From NCBI GenBank assembly GCA_035513175.1, contig DATKCN010000251.1, positions 1 through 28,306 on the forward strand: 28,306 bases of DNA. Reading direction: 5' to 3'. Source of the stretch: DATKCN01 sp035513175 (GTDB lineage: Bacteria; Chloroflexota; Chloroflexia; Thermomicrobiales; CFX8). Positions 23,289 through 28,306 of the stretch are shown in pieces; position 1 is the first letter of the stretch; each line of letters starts with the position of its first letter. The notes beneath the pieces are model-generated. The model had not been told where the DNA came from, ran no database searches, and saw only the letters and a list, made by a program, of their open reading frames with translations. A program made the translations under genes and the position numbers.

Positions 23289-23915
23289 GTGGCGGGGGCG
23301 GCACGCAAACGCGATCGCGTCGCAACGAGGGCGGCGATCCTGGAGGCAGCCCGCGACCTCTTCGTCTCGGACGGCTTCGAGCGCGCTTCGATCCGCAGGA
23401 TCGCCGAGCGGGCAGGATGCGCGCATGGGACGCTGTATCTGTACTTCCGTGACAAGGACGACCTTCTCCAGCAGCTCATCGAGGAGCAGTTCGTGCTGTT
23501 GCAGGGTCGCCTTCGCGCGCTTCCCCGCACGCTGGGAACCTGGGAGCGCCTCCGCGAGACGGCTGTAACAATCCTCCGCTTCGGGCTCGAGATGCCAGAC
23601 CATTTCCACCTGATAATGTCGACCCGGCCATCACACGCGCCTGACGACGACCGGCGCCTCAGCACGATGGCCGATGAGATGAGCGCCTTCCTGATCGACG
23701 GAGTCGTCCGTGCAGCGGGCAGGAGGCAACTGCGATCGGGGTCACCGCAGATGGAGGCTCACGCATTGCTGGCGCTCATCCACGGAGTGGTCGAGCTTGG
23801 CCGCTCTCAGGTGATGGACGCCTCCACCGCTGAGGCAGTCGCGACGAGGGGGATCGATCTCGTGCTAGCGGGCATGCGAGTCGCGCCCGAACCGAGCGCG
23901 CCGACTGACGCGTAA
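23289..23915 (+). CDS. TetR-family transcriptional regulator
   Basis: DNA-binding repressor, 208 residues from the GTG at 23289 (AGGACAAG just upstream; an in-frame GTG at 23271 would add six residues). The TetR helix-turn-helix is clear: ATRAAILEAARDLFVSDGFERASIRRIAERAGCAHGTLYLYFRDKDDL (about 12-59). The C-terminal ligand-binding region includes ADEMSAFLIDGVVRA and HALLALIHGVVELG. It starts 30 bp after uvrC on the same strand, but functional connection to repair is unlikely. TetR proteins often control efflux pumps; the truncated MMPL transporter gene 1 kb away could have been its target. The ligand is unknown. Confidence 0.92.
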   Translation: MAGAARKRDRVATRAAILEAARDLFVSDGFERASIRRIAERAGCAHGTLYLYFRDKDDLLQQLIEEQFVLLQGRLRALPRTLGTWERLRETAVTILRFGLEMPDHFHLIMSTRPSHAPDDDRRLSTMADEMSAFLIDGVVRAAGRRQLRSGSPQMEAHALLALIHGVVELGRSQVMDASTAEAVATRGIDLVLAGMRVAPEPSAPTDA

Positions 23916-23928
23916 GCGCCACCGCCCG

Positions 23929-24531
23929 CTAGTGGCCCGAGCCGCTGGGAGGCGACAGCCGCTCCAGCCGCTCACCCTTTTCGGAGGCCAGGATCAGCGC
24001 CTCGAGCCTGCGCTCGCGCGTCGATTCGCGCTTCGCGCTTGTAACGATCCAGGTTGCCGTGCGCTGGTACCACGGTGGTTGCGACTGGAACCAACTCCAG
24101 GCGGCCCCGTTGGCCCTGAAACGCTCCTCGAACTCAGGACTGAGGACTGCCGTGTTCCGCTGCTCATACGCGTAGACGCCGGACCGTTCCGGCGTGCGCG
24201 CGTCGAAAGCCGCGAAACCGGCCGGCCGCATCATCCCCGCAGCACCGAGTTGCTCGACCTTGTTGATGTTCACCGCGCTCCATTTGCTGCGCGGACGACG
24301 TGGCGTGAATCGTTGCCGGTAGCTGGCGTCGTCGATGCGCTGCGTCAAGCCGTCGATCCAGCCGAAGCACAGCGCCTGCTCGACAGCGTCTGAATACGTC
24401 AGGCCGGTCCTGCCCGAACCTTTCTTGTAATATCCAACCCAGAGTTCCGACTCAGAGGCATGATGCTCCTCCAGCCACAGCCGAAACTCCGCTGCTGAGT
24501 CGAAGAACCGTGCCGGTCTTTCCATCACCAT
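23929..24531 (-). CDS. YdeI/OmdA (OmpD-associated) family protein
   Basis: About 200 residues of the YdeI/OmdA family, cytoplasmic, biochemical role unclear; E. coli YdeI is linked to peroxide and antimicrobial-peptide tolerance and is sometimes called a bacteriocin-protection protein. Conserved strings are GYYKKGSGRTGLTYSDAVEQALCFGWIDGLTQR (about 34-66) and RFTPRRPRSKWSAVNINKVEQL (about 74-95). I chose the ATG at 24531 with GGAG nine bases upstream; ATGs at 24555 and 24525 are in frame. Its first bases overlap the end of the CrtC-like remnant (GGGAATGGTGATGG, shared region 24525-24531), suggesting the two once formed an operon. It converges on the TetR gene with a 13-bp gap. Confidence 0.88.
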   Translation of the reverse strand: MVMERPARFFDSAAEFRLWLEEHHASESELWVGYYKKGSGRTGLTYSDAVEQALCFGWIDGLTQRIDDASYRQRFTPRRPRSKWSAVNINKVEQLGAAGMMRPAGFAAFDARTPERSGVYAYEQRNTAVLSPEFEERFRANGAAWSWFQSQPPWYQRTATWIVTSAKRESTRERRLEALILASEKGERLERLSPPSGSGH

Positions 24532-24854
24532 TCCCGTGTGCTCCCCATCCAGCATCCGTCAGCACAGCCGGTCAGCTCAACATACCCGAGCCCGATGACT
24601 GGTTCACCGCCGAAGGCGCAGCGAACCTCGACCTCGCCTTCCCAGTAGATGACTCTGGTGCTGGACATTGTGCGCAGCTCCTGATCGCTCACGGCCGGCG
24701 TCAGGTCGAGAGAAAGATCATATCCGGCCAGCTCCATCGTCCAACTGGCGGGACAGGTTGCTCCGCTGCGCGGGCTGGCCCACGTTTCTGTCGCGGACGC
24801 GGTGAAGTCCCAGGGCTTTAGATGGAGATCCTCGCCGTCCTCTCGAACGAGGCG
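24525..24854 (-). pseudogene. C-terminal fragment of a CrtC/AttH-like carotenoid hydratase (lipocalin-like)
   Basis: About 109 codons match the end of the CrtC/AttH family: VREDGEDLHLKPWDF, then ETWASPRSGATCPASW, SLDLTPAVSDQEL, STRVIYWEGEVEV and the near-terminal GLGYVELTG. The natural TGA stop is present at 24525-24527. The N-terminal two thirds, with the catalytic residues, are missing. Upstream of about 24854 the sequence switches to an MMPL transporter in another frame, and no start codon with a ribosome site serves this frame. The frame does stay open further upstream, but there it encodes low-complexity nonsense across other genes. It looks like a deletion remnant; the reading frame is undamaged, so the event may be recent. 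Confidence 0.75.
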
Positions 24855-25186
24855 GTGGCGCCGAAGTGGTTGACGCCGATGACTTCTGGAAGCGCAACGA
24901 CGCCAGCCAGGGCGATGTTCGCATGCTTGATGCAGCGCGGATCGGTGGCCGGCAGCGCCTCGGATTGGAAGATCACGACCAGCGTAGATGGAGCAGAGGC
25001 CGGCAGCGACTCCTCGAGCAGAGCCCGCGCCCACGGCGCCTCGATAACTTGATTGGAGAAGCCGCTGACCGCGAGAACCTGCGGCAGGCGGGGAATGAGT
25101 GGGGCGCTCAGCGCGAGGCAGACGAGCCAGAAGGCGATGACGAATGGCAGATACCGATACGCGGGCCGTCCAATCGAGTAGAACAT
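24818..25186 (-). pseudogene. N-terminal fragment of an MMPL/RND-family transporter
   Basis: The 122-residue frame begins like an MMPL efflux protein: MFYSIGRPAYRYLPFVIAFW, with first transmembrane helix LPFVIAFWLVCLALSAPLI (about 13-31), then RLPQVLAVSGFSNQVIEA and LLEESLPASAPSTLVVIFQS and VALPEVIGV. MMPL proteins of this type are about 700 residues; only the first helix and part of the first periplasmic domain remain. After codon 105 or so (about 24872) the residues no longer fit the family, because the frame has entered the CrtC-like fragment; it stops at a TAA in 24818-24820. The 5' end appears intact. If expressed, it would give a one-helix peptide with no transport function. Confidence 0.75.
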
Positions 25187-25224
25187 GCTCGCGGTTATGC
25201 ACGTTTGGCGAGGCGGGCACGTGC

Positions 25225-25253
25225 TTGGGAATCCCGCTACGGTACGCTATGCC
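25225..25253 (+). promoter_or_regulatory. Possible promoter of the methyltransferase gene
   Basis: TTGGGA (25225-25230) and TATGCC (25248-25253) are 17 bp apart, 47 bp before the ATG at 25300. Both boxes are imperfect. Confidence 0.25.
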
Positions 25254-25299
25254 GCGCTCGGCAGGAAAGCGATTGCTCAAGCAGCTGGAGGGTGAACGG

Positions 25300-26097
25300 A
25301 TGCGTGATGGCACGGGGGAATACGACGCCCAGCGCCAACGAGTACAGCAGCAATTCGGCGAGATCGCGCAGTCGTACGTCGAGTCACCCAGGCATCGTTC
25401 CGGCCGCGACCTCAAGCGGCTGGTCGAACTGGCGGAGTGTTGCCCCGAGGACCGGGCACTCGACGTGGCGACCGGTGGTGGGCACACGGCCCTGGCACTG
25501 GCCCCCCGGGTGGCACACGTCGTTGCCAGCGATCTGACGCCCAGGATGCTGGAGGCCGCTGAGGCCTTCATCCGCTCTCAGGGCGTGGAGAACGTTTCGT
25601 TCGAAGTGGCGGCCGCCGAAGACCTGCGGTTTGACGAGGCCTCGTTCGACATCGTCAGCTGCCGGATCGCGCCGCACCATTTCGCCGATGTGGTGGCCTT
25701 CTGTCGCGAGGTGGCTCGCGTCCTCAAGCCCGGCGGTCGTTTCGTCCTGATGGATTCGGTCGCGGCAGAGGACGATGAGCTCGATCACTTCATCAACGAC
25801 ATTGAGTGGAGGCGCGACAAGTCGCATGCCCGCAGCTACCGGCTCAGCGAGTGGCAGACGTGGATCGCCGCAACCGGACTGGACGTCGACCTTGTCGAGG
25901 AGTTCGAGCGCAGGCATGAATTCCAGCAGTGGACGAAGCGCTCGCGCATGGCAGCGCAGGAGCGGGACGAGCTGGAGGCCATCATCCTGAGCACACCGCA
26001 GAGGGTGCTGGAGCACTTCAGCGTCGAGATACTGGACAAGCGTGTCGAGTCATTCGCAGACCACAAGTTCATCCTGCGGGCACGGAAACAGGCCTGA
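25300..26097 (+). CDS. Class I SAM-dependent methyltransferase (UbiE-like)
   Basis: 265 residues. The N-terminal segment RQRVQQQFGEIAQSYVESPRHRSGRDLKRLVEL is typical of the UbiE-like group. Motif I is ALDVATGGGHTALALAP (53-69), the acidic loop is VVASDLTPRML, the adenine region is VAAAEDLRFDEASFDIVSCRIAPHHF, and motif III is VLKPGGRFVLMD. The ATG at 25300 has GGAGG eight bases upstream; the frame is open further 5', to 25144, but that part is antisense to the MMPL fragment start and lacks resemblance. Small molecules are the likely substrates. It is divergent from the MMPL fragment; MMPL genes are usually read toward the opposite side, so no functional link is shown. Confidence 0.9.
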   Translation: MRDGTGEYDAQRQRVQQQFGEIAQSYVESPRHRSGRDLKRLVELAECCPEDRALDVATGGGHTALALAPRVAHVVASDLTPRMLEAAEAFIRSQGVENVSFEVAAAEDLRFDEASFDIVSCRIAPHHFADVVAFCREVARVLKPGGRFVLMDSVAAEDDELDHFINDIEWRRDKSHARSYRLSEWQTWIAATGLDVDLVEEFERRHEFQQWTKRSRMAAQERDELEAIILSTPQRVLEHFSVEILDKRVESFADHKFILRARKQA

Positions 26098-26124
26098 ACA
26101 TTTCCGCGTCTGGACGCTGAAAAC

Positions 26125-26166
26125 TCAAGGACGCCAAATGGCGGTGTAAGGGGTTGGCGTCCTTGA
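26125..26166. repeat. 13-bp inverted repeat enclosing a copy of the 16.2-kb palindrome arm
   Basis: TCAAGGACGCCAA (26125-26137) and TTGGCGTCCTTGA (26154-26166) are perfect inverted copies with a 16-nt loop. Together with the loop, the left arm reads CGCCAAATGGCGGTGTAA, one base different from CGCCAATTGGCGGTGTAA in the palindrome at 16228-16253. It starts 28 bp after the methyltransferase stop. It could terminate that transcript, although no T-run follows on the plus strand. On the minus strand TTGAGTTTT follows. Confidence 0.6.
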
Positions 26167-26286
26167 AAAGCCCATGTCAATATTGCTTACGTGATGTGAC
26201 AGTTACGTGGCGGGCGATATGCATTTACCCAATTCGCATCAAGATAAGGCGATTGAGGTCGGATCGGCAACGTCGACGCAGGTTCG

Positions 26287-26396
26287 GTCATCCTGACCCT
26301 ACGTGCCTCAGGGCAGGCTCCCGGACGGATCCGTTCCTTTTCTGCGGCTACATCGGCTAAAGCGAAGTACGGATTCTTCATTCCGTTCAGAATGAC
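26287..26396. repeat. Imperfect palindromic intergenic repeat (about 110 bp)
   Basis: GTCATCCTGA (26287-26296) and TCAGAATGAC (26387-26396) are inverted copies with one mismatch. Inside them GGATCCGT (26328-26335) and ACGGATTC (near 26369-26376) pair with one mismatch. Elements ending in GTCATYCTGA/TCAGRATGAC are a common family of dispersed intergenic repeats in GC-rich bacteria, including Chloroflexota, to my knowledge. No coding capacity. Confidence 0.5.
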
Positions 26397-26510
26397 AGGA
26401 GCCCAGCCCCCGCCGCACCTCCAAACGCACCTTGTCTTGATGCGTAATGGGCGGCGTGCGTCTGCACGGATAACCACGGATTCGGCAGCGTCAGGATCGT
26501 TGTGCTGGTG

Positions 26511-26558
26511 CGTAGTCGCCCAAACCACAGCATTGGGCGAACGCAATGCGACCCTACG
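26511..26558. repeat. Nested hairpin element near the M48 gene 3' end
   Basis: Outer arms CGTAG (26511-26515) and CTACG (26554-26558) enclose two alternative stems: CGCCCAA/TTGGGCG (26517-26523 and 26533-26539) and GCATTG/CAATGC (26530-26535 and 26544-26549). The mutually exclusive pairing resembles a decayed repeat more than a regulator, since no gene lies downstream on the plus strand. Confidence 0.35.
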
Positions 26559-26587
26559 GAAGGATGGGGGCATCGGCCTGTCGTTTG

Positions 26588-27733
26588 CTAGGTTGTGCCG
26601 AACATCTGCTGGTAGGCGATGTTCTCGGCGGCTTCGATGCGCTCCGCCAGTGGCGGGTGCGAGTGCAGCAAGAGCACGACGGGCGTGGGCGGGTTGGAAT
26701 CGGCCAGGTTCGTCGTCGCGAGCCGGCGCATCGCGTTGGCATACGCGCTTGGGTTGTTGGTGAGTCGCATCGCGTGTCGGTCGGCCACGCGCTCGATGTG
26801 GCGCGAGTACGCGAGCTGAAGCGGGGTGAGCGCGACACCTGCCAGTGCCGTGACGAGCGCCAGCACGGGCAACGAGCGCCGATTCGCGAGGTCGTTTGTG
26901 CCCGTCAGTGAGGGCATCGCGCGCAGCAGGCCGCGGGCTACCCGGTCGACGAACACGGTGGTCGCGAGGGTGAAAGCGCCCGACAGCGCGATGAAGCGCC
27001 AGATGTCACCGTTGAGCTGGTGCGCGAGCTCGTGCGCGACAATGCCTTCGATCTCATCGGGCGTGAACTTGTCCAGCAGCGTATCCGCGAGGACGATGCG
27101 CCTGGTGTGGCCGAGACCGGCGAAGAAGGCGTTGGCCTTTGAGGTGCGACGGCTCAGATCCATCTGTAGCACGTCGGCGATCGGCACACCCGCGTCAGCT
27201 GCCAGTTGCTGAAGGCGCTTAGCGAGCTGTCGGTCGCGCAGTGGCTCGTAGCGATTGAAGCGCGGAGCGATCAGGACCGGGAAGAGCTGGGCGAGGAGCG
27301 CGGAGAGGGGCACGACCGCCGCCGAGCAGACGAGCCACCAGCGGGCGGGCCAGCGGCCAATCGCGGCGTAGGCGCCTTCGATGACGCCAAGCTCCAACGG
27401 CGCGCTGATCGCCTTCGCCTTGAGCGCGTCGATCCACCATCCAATCGCGGGCTGATTGCTCAGGTCGTATCGACGCTCGACGATGTGATCATTGAAGAAC
27501 GAGAAGGGCAACGACGCCAGCCAACCCGCGGCTGAAAGCACAATGCTATATGTCAGACGCTGCCGAAGGGATGGCCGCGGGCCCGGCAGCAGACGCTCGT
27601 TGATCTGGCGCGCACCTCCACGGAAGACGAACAGCGCTGGCGCGAGCAGTGACAGCGCCATGCCCAACAGCGCGAGCCGGTCTTTCAACCGGCTGTACGA
27701 TCGCGCGCGACTTCGATCCTGTTCCAGCCGCAT
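26588..27733 (-). CDS. M48 family membrane metalloprotease (Ste24-like)
   Basis: Integral-membrane zinc endopeptidase of the CAAX protease 1/Ste24 type, 381 residues. Several hydrophobic helices occur (about 20-36, 60-80, 128-155, 248-265, 288-305). The N-terminal half contains SFFNDHIVERRYDLSNQ, typical of the group. The zinc motif is HELAH (234-238), and the third ligand Glu314 lies in RHIERVADRH with the conserved Asp318. The SRRTSKANAFFAGLGHTRRIVLADTLLD region leads into the active site. In bacteria such proteases act in membrane protein quality control, related to HtpX; prenylated substrates are not expected. The ATG at 27733 has a weak AAGGA site. It is divergent from the P1 peptidase gene. 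Confidence 0.93.
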   Translation of the reverse strand: MRLEQDRSRARSYSRLKDRLALLGMALSLLAPALFVFRGGARQINERLLPGPRPSLRQRLTYSIVLSAAGWLASLPFSFFNDHIVERRYDLSNQPAIGWWIDALKAKAISAPLELGVIEGAYAAIGRWPARWWLVCSAAVVPLSALLAQLFPVLIAPRFNRYEPLRDRQLAKRLQQLAADAGVPIADVLQMDLSRRTSKANAFFAGLGHTRRIVLADTLLDKFTPDEIEGIVAHELAHQLNGDIWRFIALSGAFTLATTVFVDRVARGLLRAMPSLTGTNDLANRRSLPVLALVTALAGVALTPLQLAYSRHIERVADRHAMRLTNNPSAYANAMRRLATTNLADSNPPTPVVLLLHSHPPLAERIEAAENIAYQQMFGTT

Positions 27734-27747
27734 CCGAAGTCTGATCC

Positions 27748-27776
27748 TTGTCTACACGCGCGAGGACACGTAGCAT
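27748..27776 (+). promoter_or_regulatory. Promoter of the P1-family peptidase gene
   Basis: TTGTCT (27748-27753) and TAGCAT (27771-27776) are 17 bp apart. The start point would be near 27783, about 34 nt before the GTG at 27817. Confidence 0.45.
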
Positions 27777-27816
27777 CGGGCCGTGCACGCTCGGACACCC
27801 AGAGGAAGGCACGCAA

Positions 27817-28306
27817 GTGAGCCATGACATGACGCGCCCGCGCGCAAGGGAGCTTGGAGTCCGCATCGGGACGCTCGATCCCGGCCCATTGAACGCGATC
27901 ACCGACGTCGCCGGCGTTCGGGTGGGTCACACGACGCTGATCTCCGGTAGCGGCCCGCTCGCGCCGGGACGCGGGCCCGTGCGAACCGGCGTCACCGTCA
28001 TCCTGCCACACGGCGGCAATCTGTTTCGCGAGAAGGTTCCCGGGGCGATCCACATCGTCAACGGCTTTGGCAAGTGCATGGGTCAGGAGCAGGTTGACGA
28101 GCTGGGAACGATCGAGGGACCGATCGCGCTCACCGGCACGATGAATGTTGGGTTGGTAACTGACGCGATCATCTCATACGGCATTCTGGAGAACCCGGAT
28201 CTGGGAGTGACAACGACAACGATCAACCCGATCGTCGGCGAGTGTTCAGACCAGTATCTCAATGACATTCAGGGGCGGCACGTGCGGTCAGAGCACGTGT
28301 TGCAGG
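27817..28306 (+). CDS. P1 family peptidase (DmpA/L-aminopeptidase-D-esterase-like), 3' end cut by window edge
   Basis: Self-processing N-terminal nucleophile-type aminopeptidase; about 163 residues are visible. Family strings are GVRIGTLDPGPLNAITDVAGVRVGHTT (about 14-40), PVRTGVTVILPHGGNLFREKVPGA, IVNGFGKCMGQEQVDELGTIEGPIALTGTMNVG and TTTTINPIVGECSDQYLNDI. The GTG start has AGAGGAAGG seven bases upstream; an in-frame ATG at 27829 is the alternative. The autocleavage site and catalytic Ser, which form the start of the beta chain, lie beyond the window. Family members of about 350-380 residues release N-terminal D- or L-amino acids from amides and peptides. Integrity cannot be judged. Confidence 0.93.
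   Translation, partial: MSHDMTRPRARELGVRIGTLDPGPLNAITDVAGVRVGHTTLISGSGPLAPGRGPVRTGVTVILPHGGNLFREKVPGAIHIVNGFGKCMGQEQVDELGTIEGPIALTGTMNVGLVTDAIISYGILENPDLGVTTTTINPIVGECSDQYLNDIQGRHVRSEHVLQ

Larger units (their letters stand above)
26098..26587. other. 490-bp spacer filled with degenerate repeats
   Basis: No gene is supportable here; the short frames have repeat-like composition. It holds the inverted repeat at 26125-26166, an imperfect palindromic element at 26287-26396, a direct repeat CACGGAT (26465-26471 and 26475-26481) and a nested hairpin at 26511-26558. Confidence 0.7.

Noticed and set aside
24855..25571. Upstream continuation of the CrtC-like frame as one 348-codon gene
   Set aside because: The added part crosses the MMPL fragment in another frame and runs antisense into the methyltransferase gene, with Ser/Arg-rich nonsense composition.

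Overview
The window is GC-rich, densely coded bacterial chromosome with about 21 intact or edge-truncated protein genes, one hybrid pseudogene locus, and no rRNA, tRNA, CRISPR array, transposase or phage gene that I could recognise. The gene content fits a Chloroflexota bacterium, probably Thermomicrobia-like: poxvirus-type topoisomerase IB, an hspR-clpB operon, an orphan MalK/UgpC-type ATPase, a baseplate-J-like membrane protein between alaS and ruvX, a DarA/PstA c-di-AMP receptor and a CBS-bearing site-2 protease. This placement is inferred from gene families and not from a marker gene.

Layout. 1-809 (-) is a topoisomerase IB cut by the left edge, divergent from an orphan sugar-type ABC ATPase (1028-2128, +). 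4777-2158 (-) is a translationally coupled operon, HAD-IIA phosphatase > SAM methyltransferase > PfkB sugar kinase, with 4-nt overlaps at both joints. Divergent from it lie an M20 peptidase (4990) and a second methyltransferase (6234). 10390-7139 (-) is hspR > clpB > small membrane protein, a heat-shock operon with a strong promoter and an 11-bp palindrome at its start site. Next on the minus strand are a D-Ala-D-Ala carboxypeptidase (11853-10546), a site-2 protease (13176-12022) and the PII-like c-di-AMP receptor (13542-13258). An FAD monooxygenase and a nitroreductase (13772-16010, +) form an overlapping redox pair.

21237-16322 (-) is alaS > baseplate-J-like membrane protein > ruvX. uvrC (21438, +) is divergent from alaS and looks leaderless, and a TetR regulator follows it. 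24531-23929 (-) is a YdeI/OmdA-family gene. Just upstream of it is a scar where the 5' end of an MMPL transporter gene has been joined to the 3' end of a CrtC/AttH-like hydratase gene. A third methyltransferase (25300-26097, +), a repeat-filled 490-bp spacer, an M48 metalloprotease (27733-26588, -) and a P1-family peptidase cut by the right edge (27817-28306, +) complete the window.

How the genes work together. The firmest units are the heat-shock operon (repressor plus disaggregase), the alaS/baseplate-J/ruvX operon and the HAD/methyltransferase/kinase operon. The last has no assigned pathway. The best candidates for something undescribed are the baseplate-J-like transmembrane protein in the alaS-ruvX operon, the coupled HAD-methyltransferase-PfkB cassette, and the hybrid MMPL/CrtC scar. 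Several intergenic palindromes and repeats look regulatory or mobile. All functions rest on reading the translations by eye; no database search was possible.
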